This document shows, in pieces, positions 1-8,289 of a DNA stretch of 64,000 nt. The number at the start of each line of letters is the position of its first letter. The stretch's first letter is position 1. Source of the DNA: Acetobacter thailandicus (GTDB taxonomy: Bacteria; Pseudomonadota; Alphaproteobacteria; Acetobacterales; Acetobacteraceae); contig NZ_WOSV01000002.1 in assembly GCF_011516655.1 (NCBI RefSeq), positions 434,001-498,000 on the forward strand. Reading direction: 5' to 3'. Position numbers and translations under genes: made by a program. The notes below the pieces were generated by a model that was given only the letters and a program-made list of their open reading frames with translations, ran no database searches and had not been told where the DNA came from.

Positions 1-780
1 CTGCGTCCTGTTCCTGAGCGCATTGCCTTTATGGCTGCCCCGACTGATAACGCCAGCCAGACCCGTGACCTCCTGGCGCAGCATTATGGTAACGTCTCTC
101 TCGAACAGGCTGATATTATTGTCTGCCTGGGGGGAGACGGCTTCATGCTCGAAACGCTGCATAAAGTACTCGATGCTGATTTATCGACCCCCGTTTATGG
201 TATGAACTGTGGCTCTGTCGGCTTTCTGATGAACCCTTTGCAGCAGGACAATCTGCCTGAACGACTGGCCCGCACGCAGGCGGCTGAACTCAACCCCCTG
301 TATATGACGGCAGTCTCCGACACCGGAGAAGTCACTCATGCACTCGCCCTGAATGATGTTTTTTTGTTTCGTCAGACACGACAGGCAGCAAAGCTCCGTA
401 TCGACGTTGATGAACATGTGCGCCTGCATGAGCTGATCTGTGACGGAGCGCTGATTTCTACCCCGGCCGGTTCAACAGCCTATAATCTGTCCGCCCACGG
501 TCCTATTGTGCCTCTGTCAGGCAATCTTTTGCCTCTCACACCTATATGCCCTTTCCGTCCGCGACGCTGGCGCGGGGCACTTCTGCCATCAACTGCCCAT
601 GTGCGCTTTAGTGTGCTGGAGCATGAGAAACGTCCGGTTGCAGCCGTTGCTGATTCACTGGAAATCAGAAATGTTGTCGCTGTTGATGTTCATGAAGACA
701 GAAGTCAAAAAGTCACCGTGCTGTTTGACCCCGGACAAACGCTCTCTGAGCGCATAGTTGCTGAACAGTTTTCGTCATGA
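1..780 (+). CDS. nadK: NAD kinase (5' end outside the window)
   Basis: Phosphorylates NAD to NADP in the cytoplasm. The frame is open from base 1, and the ten codons before the first ATG (position 31) read like the N-terminal strand of NAD kinases, so the real start lies upstream and the gene is cut by the window edge. The GGDG ATP-binding motif of the family lies about 45 codons in. The second signature, TPAGSTAYNLSAHGPI, and the PFRPRRWRGALLP segment follow in the right order. The C-terminal beta-sandwich is complete and ends at TGA 778-780. No frameshift is seen. The next gene begins 80 bases downstream on the same strand and has no obvious functional link. Confidence 0.93.
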   Translation: MRPVPERIAFMAAPTDNASQTRDLLAQHYGNVSLEQADIIVCLGGDGFMLETLHKVLDADLSTPVYGMNCGSVGFLMNPLQQDNLPERLARTQAAELNPLYMTAVSDTGEVTHALALNDVFLFRQTRQAAKLRIDVDEHVRLHELICDGALISTPAGSTAYNLSAHGPIVPLSGNLLPLTPICPFRPRRWRGALLPSTAHVRFSVLEHEKRPVAAVADSLEIRNVVAVDVHEDRSQKVTVLFDPGQTLSERIVAEQFSS

Positions 781-860
781 TGCCACATATTTGACATCTG
801 ATGTGATAGTATGGCGCTCTGATACCACCGTTATAGTTTTTCCGGGTCGATATATTCCTG

Positions 861-1604
861 ATGCGTAATCCTTTTTCTTTCTCTGTCCTGCCTGCACTCT
901 GCGCTGCTTTTGCGCTGCCGGCTGCCTCGGCCTATGCTCAGGTCACGACGAATACCGAGATTCTCGACACACTCCAGACACAGGCACAGCACAGCACGCC
1001 CCCCTCGCGGCATGCACCGCCTGCCAGGCGCATGCAAAAACCTGCGGCCGCGCCGGCGCAGGCAACCGGAAGTAATAATTCTTCCGCGACAGGCTCAGCC
1101 GTGCCGGCAACATCTAAGCCCGCAGTCAAAACAACAATACCCGATATTCCTCAGGCCCCCCCACCTGACCCGCAGCTGACAACACCCCCCAATATTGAGC
1201 TGCACCCCTTTCCTATTCCGCCACAGCCGGTTGTTCAGCTTAAAGCTGCAGGTAAAGTCACTGAGATTAAAAACGGGATACGGGTTACATTTGCTCCCAA
1301 ATCAGCAGATCTGAACCCGGTAACACACCAGGCTATTCTGACTTTCGGGCAGAAACTGGCAGAAAACCCCTATAAGCAGGCGCTGATCAACGCATATAGT
1401 TCAGCTGCGACTGATGACCCCTCACTGCCACGCCGCATGGCTTTCTCACGCGGTCTGGCAGCGCGCAGTGTGTTAATGAATGCTGGTATACCCTCAACGC
1501 GTATTTACCTGCGGGTTATTGGCATTCCCCACGACAGCGAAGGAAACCAGGCCGGCACCCAGGATTTTATTGAGATTTCACAATCCGGGAATGACCCTTC
1601 CTGA
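861..1604 (+). CDS. exported Pro/Ala-rich protein with a C-terminal OmpA-like domain
   Basis: A 247-residue secreted protein. Residues 1-26 form a Sec signal peptide with a probable cut after ASAYA. Residues 30-130 are low-complexity, rich in Pro, Ala and Thr, like a periplasmic spacer. Residues 130-245 resemble the OmpA/MotB peptidoglycan-binding fold: an opening beta strand followed by an Asn/Asp-rich turn, then the RMAFSRGLAARSVLM helix that matches the usual RA.SV pattern, then a Gly-rich terminal strand. It lies 32 bases upstream of the MotA-like/MotB-like pair on the same strand and is probably co-transcribed with it. An envelope-anchoring role is inferred. No good ribosome-binding site is seen before the ATG, so the start is the least certain part. 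Confidence 0.75.
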   Translation: MRNPFSFSVLPALCAAFALPAASAYAQVTTNTEILDTLQTQAQHSTPPSRHAPPARRMQKPAAAPAQATGSNNSSATGSAVPATSKPAVKTTIPDIPQAPPPDPQLTTPPNIELHPFPIPPQPVVQLKAAGKVTEIKNGIRVTFAPKSADLNPVTHQAILTFGQKLAENPYKQALINAYSSAATDDPSLPRRMAFSRGLAARSVLMNAGIPSTRIYLRVIGIPHDSEGNQAGTQDFIEISQSGNDPS

Positions 1605-1636
1605 CCCTTTATTAAACCAGACAGGATTTTTGCAGG

Positions 1637-2695
1637 ATGTCCCGCCCGTCACGTTATTGCCTCAGAATGGCTTTGTTTCTTGCCTGTGTGGTTGCCGGGG
1701 CAGCCATACTGTGGGAACCGCTTTACAAAGCTTTTTTCTATAACCCTCTGTTAAATGGCCTGATTGCAGCCATTCTGCTGACTGGTGTTATATGGAACAT
1801 CGTTCAGACCCTGCGCCTGTCAGCTGAGGTCAGATGGGTTGAAGCCCGTAAGCAAACCCGCACCAGCCTCGTAAACACCAAACCACCTCCGCTGCTGACA
1901 CCGCTGGCAACAGCTTTCAGACTGAACGAATACCATAACGGACAGCACACAAAACTACCTGCCCTGACCGTACAGGCTTTACTTGATTCGGTTTCAGGGC
2001 GACTGGATGAAGGACGTGAAATATCACGCTACCTGACAAGCCTGCTTATTTTTCTGGGTCTGCTGGGCACTTTTTACGGTCTTTTGCTAACCGTTGCGTC
2101 AATTGCTGATGTTATTTCGGGCATGTCAGTCAATGGTAATGCCCTTGATGCCATGTTCGAGCAGCTCAAAACCAACCTGGCAAAACCACTGCATGGTATG
2201 AGCACGGCATTTTCAGGCTCACTTTTCGGGCTGGCCAGTGCACTGATTGTTGGGTTTCTCGACCTCACAGCCGGGCAGGCCAATAACCGATTTTTTAACG
2301 AGCTGGAAGAATGGCTGACCGAGCAGACAATATATACAAACACAACACCGGCTGCTGCAGCCACCACTACTGTAGCTGCCGACCCTGCCCCCGCTTACAC
2401 GCAGGCACTGCTCGAACAGACGGCTGAAAATCTCACAGCACTGCAGCAAATCATACGTGCCAGCGAGGCAAAGCGTGAATATGAAATGACGCAGCTGGTC
2501 AGGCTGACGGAACAAATGTCACGGTCTGCCGGGCAGGCAGATATTCTGCGCAGCATAGAGCAACGGCTTGAGCAGATCATACAAAACAATCATGACGGGC
2601 GCGTTCAGATGACAAATGAGCTCAAAGACAGCCTGCGTGTTCTGGCCCGGATAAAAAGCACTGACGGTATAACCTCAGACCAGGAAAAACACTGA
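1637..2695 (+). CDS. MotA/TolQ/ExbB-type proton channel protein
   Basis: A 352-residue inner-membrane protein. Two hydrophobic helices lie near residues 10-55. A second hydrophobic pair lies near 135-160 (FLGLLGTFYGLLLTVASI) and 185-215 (MSTAFSGSLFGLASALIVGFLD), which is the arrangement of MotA/ExbB channel subunits. Residues 240-345 are hydrophilic and Gln/Glu-rich, probably coiled coil in the cytoplasm. The next gene, two bases downstream, encodes the matching MotB-like partner. The pair would form an ion-driven stator-like complex. Such pairs are common in alphaproteobacteria outside flagellar loci, and no flagellar gene is visible here. The physiological task is unknown; envelope maintenance is the simplest guess. 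Confidence 0.8.
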   Translation: MSRPSRYCLRMALFLACVVAGAAILWEPLYKAFFYNPLLNGLIAAILLTGVIWNIVQTLRLSAEVRWVEARKQTRTSLVNTKPPPLLTPLATAFRLNEYHNGQHTKLPALTVQALLDSVSGRLDEGREISRYLTSLLIFLGLLGTFYGLLLTVASIADVISGMSVNGNALDAMFEQLKTNLAKPLHGMSTAFSGSLFGLASALIVGFLDLTAGQANNRFFNELEEWLTEQTIYTNTTPAAAATTTVAADPAPAYTQALLEQTAENLTALQQIIRASEAKREYEMTQLVRLTEQMSRSAGQADILRSIEQRLEQIIQNNHDGRVQMTNELKDSLRVLARIKSTDGITSDQEKH

Positions 2696-2697
2696 CC

Positions 2698-3606
2698 ATG
2701 GCCCGCCGCCGCAGAAAACCCTATACCGGGCCAGACGCATGGCCAGGTTATGTTGATGCGCTTTCTACCCTGCTGATGGTCGTTATTTTTGTTCTGCTCA
2801 TTTTTGTCGTGGGGCAGACACTGCTCTCAGCCGCACTCAGCAGAAGACAGCATGCACTTGAAGGCCTGGAGGGGCGCACAACGGCCCTCGCTCAGCAGGT
2901 GCAGTCTGAGCATATGCTTAACGATACCCTCAGCACCACGGTCTCTGCCCTGCAAAGCCAGCATGATGCAGATGCCGCAGCACTTGCTGCCCTCAGAATC
3001 GCAGATCAGAACCAGATCAGCAGCCTGGATGATGAAGTCAGTGAGCTCAACACGCATCTTGCAGCAGCCGGACAGGCTGCCTCAGAAAACGATACTCAGA
3101 TTTCTGACCTTACGAAAAAACTCAACGACGCTCTGGGTACAAAAGCACAGGGGATCAGTCACTACCGCTCAGAGTTTTTCGATCGTCTTCAGAGTGTACT
3201 GCACAACCAGAAGGGCGTGCACATAACCGGCGATCGCTTTATTTTTCAAAGCGAACTTCTCTTTCCCCCTGGCAGTGCTGATATATCAGAGGCAGGCCGG
3301 AAAGAAATCATAACTCTTGCCCGGACCCTCAGGGAAGTAACGGCACATATTCCGGCCAGTGTGCCATGGATTTTGCGCGTGGACGGCCATGCCGACCGCC
3401 AGCCTGTGCACACAGCCTTCCCTGGTAACTGGGAACTTTCCAGTGCCCGCGCCATCACGGTAGTTAAACTTCTGGTCGCGCAGGGTGTAAGCCCGGCACA
3501 TCTGGCAGCTACTGGTTTTTCTGAATATCAGCCTGTCGACAACAACGACACGCCAGAAGCCTATGCCCGTAACCGGCGCATTGAGTTTCGTCTGACCGAG
3601 CGATAA
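2698..3606 (+). CDS. MotB-like membrane protein with OmpA peptidoglycan-binding domain
   Basis: A 302-residue partner of the MotA-like protein just upstream; the spacing is two bases, so translation is probably coupled. A basic N-terminus (MARRRRK) precedes one transmembrane helix at about 18-42. That helix starts with YVDALSTLLMV, and Asp20 sits where MotB and ExbD carry their proton-binding aspartate. Residues 45-145 form a long coiled coil. Residues 170-300 are an OmpA-family domain with the conserved GHADRQPV turn, the LSSARAITV helix, the GFSEYQPV strand and a final NRRIEFRL. Length and layout agree with proteins annotated as peptidoglycan-binding protein or OmpA family in Acetobacteraceae. 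Confidence 0.85.
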   Translation: MARRRRKPYTGPDAWPGYVDALSTLLMVVIFVLLIFVVGQTLLSAALSRRQHALEGLEGRTTALAQQVQSEHMLNDTLSTTVSALQSQHDADAAALAALRIADQNQISSLDDEVSELNTHLAAAGQAASENDTQISDLTKKLNDALGTKAQGISHYRSEFFDRLQSVLHNQKGVHITGDRFIFQSELLFPPGSADISEAGRKEIITLARTLREVTAHIPASVPWILRVDGHADRQPVHTAFPGNWELSSARAITVVKLLVAQGVSPAHLAATGFSEYQPVDNNDTPEAYARNRRIEFRLTER

Positions 3607-3634
3607 AAAAAGACGTCTTCTTTATGAAGACGTC
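3605..3634 (-). terminator. intrinsic terminator of rnhA overlapping its stop codon
   Basis: A perfect 9-base-pair stem (3612-3620 with 3626-3634) with loop TTTAT. On the minus strand it is followed by a run of seven T (plus-strand A-run 3605-3611). The rnhA stop codon lies in the loop, so the last codons of the gene form one arm. Confidence 0.8.
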
Positions 3635-4113
3635 ATCGCGTTTTCTATCTCAATACGTCCCTGTGTCGCCAGTTCATCAACACGCTCATTTTCAGGCACA
3701 CCCGAGTGCCCCTTAACCCAGTGCCATGACACATCGTGCGGTTTGGCCGCAGCCAGCAGCTCACGCCACAAATCCATATTAGCAACAGGGTCGCCCGCTG
3801 CGTTACGCCAGTTACGACGCACCCAGCCGGTGTGCCAGCGTGTAATGCCATTGCGCACATACTCGCTGTCTGTGTGCAGTCTGACAATACAGGGGCGTTT
3901 AAGAGCCTCAAGCGCTCTGGTCGCTGCTGTCAGCTCCATGCGATTATTGGTGGTTTCTGCCTCGCCACCTGAAAGCTCTTTTTCTTTGCCTTTAAAGCGC
4001 AGCAAAACACCCCATCCGCCAGGACCAGGGTTCGGGCGGCAGCCGCCATCCGTCCAGATTTCAACAACATCCTGCTCAGGAGCAGAACCCATCTCAGAGT
4101 CCATATCCATCAA
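3622..4113 (-). CDS. rnhA: ribonuclease HI
   Basis: Degrades the RNA strand of RNA:DNA hybrids in the cytoplasm. The four metal-binding acidic residues of the family are visible: Asp22 (WTDGG), Glu60 (NNRMELTA), Asp82 (TDSEYV) and Asp146 (NERVDELA). The KGHSG loop with His136 is also present. At 163 residues it matches the usual length of about 150. The first ATG at 4113 overlaps the end of thrB by 20 bases. Met8 (position 4092) would remove the overlap and is a plausible alternative start. It is the last gene of the ispH-thrB-rnhA run and ends in an intrinsic terminator. Confidence 0.95.
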   Translation of the reverse strand: MMDMDSEMGSAPEQDVVEIWTDGGCRPNPGPGGWGVLLRFKGKEKELSGGEAETTNNRMELTAATRALEALKRPCIVRLHTDSEYVRNGITRWHTGWVRRNWRNAAGDPVANMDLWRELLAAAKPHDVSWHWVKGHSGVPENERVDELATQGRIEIENAMTSS

Positions 4114-5068
4114 GTGTCTCCCTTGCCAGATGAAAGCGCAGACGCTTCAGATAATCGAGCGGATCTTTCCGTGTGACCAGGGCGTCTGCCGGTGTATTGA
4201 TCCAGTCATACAGCCTTGTAAGTAAAAAACGCATCGCCGCACCACGTGCAAGCACAGGCAAAGCTTTTTTCTCAGCCACGGCCAGAGGTCTGACTTCTTC
4301 ATAGCCACGAAGAATACCCTGAGCAAAGCGGGCATTAAACCGGCCCTCAGCGTCAAAACACCAGGCGTTGAGACAAATTGCAATATCATAAGCCAGCAGA
4401 TCAGAGCAGGCGAAATAGAAGTCAATTACCCCTGACAGCTCATCCTCAAGGAAGAAAACATTGTCAGGAAACAGGTCCGCATGAATTTGCCCGCGCGGCA
4501 GATCAGGCTGCCCGTCAGCACCTGGCCAGAATGGCAGAATACGTGCCAGGGCGGCTTCAATCTCATCTGTCAGGCCAGGCAGCACATCGTCAGCCGCGGT
4601 GCCACAGCTTGCCAGTAAGGGCCGCCAGGCCTGCGGCCCAAGGCCGTTAACCCGAAGCGGTGCATAGCTCTGCCCGGCCAGATGCAGGCGGGCGAGCACC
4701 TGCCCGAGCGGACGACAGTGAGACTGATGGATAACTTTCGGCCAGGCACCCGATAAAAAAGTGGTAATTGCTGCCGGGCGCCCTGCAAGAACTTTCAGCA
4801 TCTGCCCGGCCTTATCAGCAACCGGTTGCGGGCAGGCAACGCCCTGCGTGGCCAGATGCTGCATCAGCTCTAAAAACCAGGGAAGCTCCTGCTCATTAAC
4901 GCGCTTTTCATACAACGTCAGAATGAACTGGCCCTGGGTGGTGCGCAAAAGGAAGTTGCTGTTTTCAACCCCTTCTGCGATGCCACGGCACTCGGTCAGG
5001 TCTCCGAGTGCATAGTCTGCGAGGAAAGCGGTCAGAGCTTCATCACTGACATCCGTATAAACAGCCAT
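4094..5068 (-). CDS. thrB: homoserine kinase (APH-fold, ThrB type II)
   Basis: Phosphorylates homoserine for threonine synthesis. This is the aminoglycoside-phosphotransferase-like homoserine kinase of alphaproteobacteria, not the GHMP type of E. coli. Seen in the protein: an N-terminal small lobe with [11 protein letters not shown], the catalytic loop [15 protein letters not shown] (His, Asp and Asn), and the metal-binding [10 protein letters not shown] segment. The length of 324 residues is typical. It starts seven bases after the ispH stop and runs into rnhA with a 20-base overlap, so the three genes are probably one transcript. Confidence 0.93.
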   Translation of the reverse strand: MAVYTDVSDEALTAFLADYALGDLTECRGIAEGVENSNFLLRTTQGQFILTLYEKRVNEQELPWFLELMQHLATQGVACPQPVADKAGQMLKVLAGRPAAITTFLSGAWPKVIHQSHCRPLGQVLARLHLAGQSYAPLRVNGLGPQAWRPLLASCGTAADDVLPGLTDEIEAALARILPFWPGADGQPDLPRGQIHADLFPDNVFFLEDELSGVIDFYFACSDLLAYDIAICLNAWCFDAEGRFNARFAQGILRGYEEVRPLAVAEKKALPVLARGAAMRFLLTRLYDWINTPADALVTRKDPLDYLKRLRFHLARETLDGYGL

Positions 5069-5075
5069 CTGCGCC

Positions 5076-6089
5076 TTAACCGAGTGGTGCCGGCAGACGG
5101 AAGATAACGCTTTCTTCTTTTACAATGCGCTCATCAATCTGAAGGGTATAGCGTTTAGCAAGCTCCGCCACCATTTCCTGAACCAAAGCCTCAGGCGCAG
5201 AAGCACCTGCGGTAATACCCAGGGTGTTCACCCCTTCGAGCACTGTCCAGTCAAGGTCGCACTGGCGCGGCACGAGCAGAGCACGACGTGCACCTGAACG
5301 CTCAGCCACTTCGCGCAGGCGCTGCGAGTTGGAAGAATTGGGCGAGCCAATAACAATCACCAGGTCACATTCAGCCGCAATCGCTTTTACAGCCTCCTGA
5401 CGGTTGGTTGTGGCATAGCAGATATCCTCACGCTTAGGCCCCTCGATCAGCGGGAAGCGCTCGCGCAGAATTTCGACAATCTCAGCCGTATCATCAACTG
5501 AGAGCGTGGTCTGCGTAATAAAGGCCAGACGTGCCGGGTCAGCAGGCTGAACCGTGCGGGCTTCCTCAGCATCGTTAATCAGTGTGACAGCACCAGCAGG
5601 CAGCTGCCCCATTGTGCCAACCACTTCAGGGTGGCCGGCATGGCCAATCATCAGAATATGGCGGCTGTCAGGGCCACCACCGGCAAAGTGACGCTCGGCC
5701 TCGCGGTGAACCTTAGACACCAGCGGGCAGGTCGCATCGAGATACAAAAGATTACGGCGCTCAGCTTCGGCAGGCACGGTTTTAGGCACACCATGAGCTG
5801 AAAAGACAACATGGCCATCAGCCGGAACTTCATCAAGTTCCTCAACAAAAATGGCACCCTGTGCTTCGAGCTCTTCAACAACAGTGCGGTTATGTACGAT
5901 TTCATGCCGGACATAAACAGGGGCACCATAGCGGCGGATGGCTTCCTCCACTACACGAATGGCACGATCTACGCCGGCACAGAAACCACGTGGCCCGGCA
6001 AGAAGGACCTTAAGGGTTCTGGTATGAGCGGCGTTATCTGCCTGTGCTAAGGTAATGGTCTGAGTTTCCTCGGGCATGGTATTCCCCAA
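5076..6089 (-). CDS. ispH: 4-hydroxy-3-methylbut-2-enyl diphosphate reductase
   Basis: Last enzyme of the MEP (non-mevalonate) isoprenoid pathway, forming IPP and DMAPP with a 4Fe-4S cluster. The three cluster cysteines are present: Cys37 (GPRGFCAGV), Cys121 (DATCPLV) and Cys224 ([10 protein letters not shown]). The catalytic glutamate region and the [10 protein letters not shown] motif are also present. The 337-residue length is slightly long because of a poorly conserved 25-residue N-terminus; Met5 is an alternative start. It heads the ispH-thrB-rnhA run on the minus strand. Confidence 0.96.
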   Translation of the reverse strand: MGNTMPEETQTITLAQADNAAHTRTLKVLLAGPRGFCAGVDRAIRVVEEAIRRYGAPVYVRHEIVHNRTVVEELEAQGAIFVEELDEVPADGHVVFSAHGVPKTVPAEAERRNLLYLDATCPLVSKVHREAERHFAGGGPDSRHILMIGHAGHPEVVGTMGQLPAGAVTLINDAEEARTVQPADPARLAFITQTTLSVDDTAEIVEILRERFPLIEGPKREDICYATTNRQEAVKAIAAECDLVIVIGSPNSSNSQRLREVAERSGARRALLVPRQCDLDWTVLEGVNTLGITAGASAPEALVQEMVAELAKRYTLQIDERIVKEESVIFRLPAPLG

Positions 6090-6317
6090 ACTGACAGCGG
6101 ACGGTATAGAAGAAGCTGAGTATGATAAAGGCTGTTATAAAACGATGCTACACCCGAACTTTACAAAGCACGGCTATTGCAGGCATGGCCTACGCAAAGC
6201 ACAGGGCATATGCAAGCCGTTTTCGACACTCTCATACCATATCAAAGTCTTTTAGCGTTCTTTTTAACACTCATTCACTACGTTTTCACTTCCAGACTGA
6301 CAGATCCGGATTCACAT

Positions 6318-6899
6318 ATGCTGCACATGCTCACCCGCTCACGCCGTTTCTCTCCTCATCTGGTGCTGGCCGGTTTTATGGCGCTGACTTTGCTATCTGG
6401 CTGCGCAGAAGAAGAAGATAAATCACTGGCATTTGCTCCGGCCTGCCCTGTGACACAAATTCCGCCTGAAGCAGCCGATTACTATCTGTATGACGGAAAA
6501 ACCCCCAGTTTCACTAACCTGGTGACACGCGCAAGCATTCTGACCCTGCGCGGTGACTGCATTGCAGCCGGCCCGAAAGAGCTGACAACCCGTATTGCAC
6601 TGCGTTTTGGTATCACCAAAGGGGCAGCCCTGCGCGACAGCACGATAACCCTGCCATGGTTTATCGTTGTGCTACACGGTGACAAAATCGTGAATAAACA
6701 TATTTTTAAACATACTTTTACCGTGCCGGCTAACCTTGCCAACTTCACGACAGATACGAAGGTCGTTACGGTCTCTTTGCCGATTGCGCCCAAAAATATC
6801 GCGTCTGATTACCAGTTTCAGGTGGGTTTCCAGCTGAATAAACAACAGCTGGAATATAACAAAAACCATAAAACCGGTTCTGATTTTCGCTCTTACTAA
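6318..6899 (+). CDS. putative lipoprotein of unknown function
   Basis: The frame is open from 6177, but the signal sequence starts at Met 6318 or 6327 (MLHMLTRSRRFSPHLVLAGFMA), so I place the start there. The segment ends in LLSGC, a lipobox with the acylated Cys followed by Ala-Glu-Glu-Glu. The mature part is about 160 residues, with alternating beta-strand-like segments and two further cysteines. I do not recognise a named family with certainty; similar small lipoproteins are widespread in Acetobacteraceae. It faces away from ispH and towards the UbiB-like gene, alone in its transcription unit. Confidence 0.7.
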   Translation: MLHMLTRSRRFSPHLVLAGFMALTLLSGCAEEEDKSLAFAPACPVTQIPPEAADYYLYDGKTPSFTNLVTRASILTLRGDCIAAGPKELTTRIALRFGITKGAALRDSTITLPWFIVVLHGDKIVNKHIFKHTFTVPANLANFTTDTKVVTVSLPIAPKNIASDYQFQVGFQLNKQQLEYNKNHKTGSDFRSY

Positions 6900-6902
6900 G
6901 CG

Positions 6903-6935
6903 AAAAAAACCTGTGCCTGCGGTTTAAACCGCAGG
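6903..6935 (-). terminator. terminator of the ABC1 kinase gene overlapping its stop codon
   Basis: A 20-base perfect palindrome (6916-6935; 8-base-pair stem, TTAA loop). On the minus strand it is followed, after five bases, by a T-run (plus A-run 6903-6909). The TAA stop at 6924-6926 lies at the centre of the hairpin. Confidence 0.65.
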
Positions 6936-8285
6936 TGCTTCAGGAAAGCGTGCAGCCTCAATTGCCGCAGCCTGACGAGCCGCAAGCTGCTGCTCGTTAT
7001 ACTCACCCACAACTTCGCGAAACAGCTCGCTCCAGTTCATCTTCACTTTAAGGCGTAAAAAGACTGATCCAAGACCAACAGCTGAGCGGTCAACCAGCAC
7101 AAACTCACGCGGCAGGCTGACACCGCCGGTACGCTGCAGCCCCTCATGCACACGGCTCAGAATCTCACGGCTCTGATCGGGATTATTCTCATCCTGAATA
7201 TAACGTTCCTGATCGTCCATAAGCGGGCCAAAGAGAAAACCAGCCCACTCGTTGAGCACATCCACTTTCTCTGAGCTGAGGTCTTTAAAGCCCCAGGCTT
7301 CATAAGCTGCGGCAGCCCGGTCTTTATCCTTTGTGCGCAATGCCTCAAACAGCTCGATATTCCCGCTGATAAAAGATGGTTTGAAAATACGAATCGCACC
7401 AAAATCAAACAGGTTCAGGCCAAAATCGTCACGCAGTGTGAAGTTGCCCATATGCGGGTCACCATGCACCACACCATAGCGATAAAGCGGCAGATACCAG
7501 GCACGAAACAATGCACGGGCAATCTTCTTCTTCTCATCTTCTGACAACCCGGCATCAATCGCTTTACTCAGGCTGCGCCCCTGCACCCAGTCCATCGTCA
7601 GCAGGCGGCGGGTACTTAATTCATCAACCGGTTCTGGCACAGTCACTTCAGGGCAGTCCGCCAGAATGGTACGATAGAGGCGGATATTGGCTGCCTCACG
7701 CGTGTAGTCGAGCTCTTCACGCAAGCGCTCGCTCAGCTCTTCCACAACGTTATCCTGACGGATGGCGTTATCAAGTTTGTGATATACACCTATCGCCATG
7801 CGAAACTGCCGCAGGTCAGACTCCACAGCAGCTTTCATATCAGGATACTGCAGTTTACAGGCCACACGACGCCCGTCATTTAATATGGCCTGATGCACCT
7901 GCCCCAGGCTGGCTGCAGCCGAGGCCTCGCGACCAAAGGCCTTAAAGTTTTTCTCCCAGGCCGGGCCAAGCTCTGCTGCCATACGGCGGCGCACAAAGCT
8001 CCACCCCATAGGTGGCGCATTTGACTGAAGCTCTGCCAGTTCTTTCGCATACTCCTCAGGCAAAGCCCCCGGAATACTGGACAGAAGCTGAGCGGCCTTC
8101 ATCAGTGGCCCTTTAAGGCCACCAAGAACACCCTTCAGGTCTTCTGCATAAGAGCTGCCAGAAGAACGCAGGCCCATTTTATGACCTGCATAGCGTGCCG
8201 CAATGCCCCCGACTGTGCCGGTGGTCTGCATCATACGGCGCAGCTCACCAAACATGCCGGTATTATCAAGATCACGTTCTGCCAT
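6924..8285 (-). CDS. ABC1/UbiB-family atypical kinase
   Basis: An AarF/UbiB/ADCK-family protein kinase-like ATPase, a family linked to ubiquinone biosynthesis. Seen: an A-rich nucleotide loop (EASAAASLGQVHQA), the VAIK-like lysine in VACKLQYP, the catalytic loop VVHGDPHMGNF and the metal-binding DFGAIR. The family's KxGQ motif reads KAAQ here (LKGPLMKAAQLLS). The start at 8285 (MAERDLD) follows the pepF stop by four bases. A start at 8312 would overlap pepF by 23 bases and is less likely. It is co-oriented with pepF and probably translated from the same transcript. Quinone-related function is inferred from the family only. Confidence 0.85.
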   Translation of the reverse strand: MAERDLDNTGMFGELRRMMQTTGTVGGIAARYAGHKMGLRSSGSSYAEDLKGVLGGLKGPLMKAAQLLSSIPGALPEEYAKELAELQSNAPPMGWSFVRRRMAAELGPAWEKNFKAFGREASAAASLGQVHQAILNDGRRVACKLQYPDMKAAVESDLRQFRMAIGVYHKLDNAIRQDNVVEELSERLREELDYTREAANIRLYRTILADCPEVTVPEPVDELSTRRLLTMDWVQGRSLSKAIDAGLSEDEKKKIARALFRAWYLPLYRYGVVHGDPHMGNFTLRDDFGLNLFDFGAIRIFKPSFISGNIELFEALRTKDKDRAAAAYEAWGFKDLSSEKVDVLNEWAGFLFGPLMDDQERYIQDENNPDQSREILSRVHEGLQRTGGVSLPREFVLVDRSAVGLGSVFLRLKVKMNWSELFREVVGEYNEQQLAARQAAAIEAARFPEAPAV

Positions 8286-8289
8286 TGGC

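Noticed and set aside
861-3606. Zorya-type defence locus
   Set aside because: Only the MotA/MotB-like pair resembles ZorAB; no ZorC/D/E-like helicase or nuclease follows, and the next genes are housekeeping.
6177-6317. upstream start of the lipoprotein gene
   Set aside because: The signal peptide and lipobox begin at 6318/6327; the first 47 codons would put a second hydrophobic segment before the signal.
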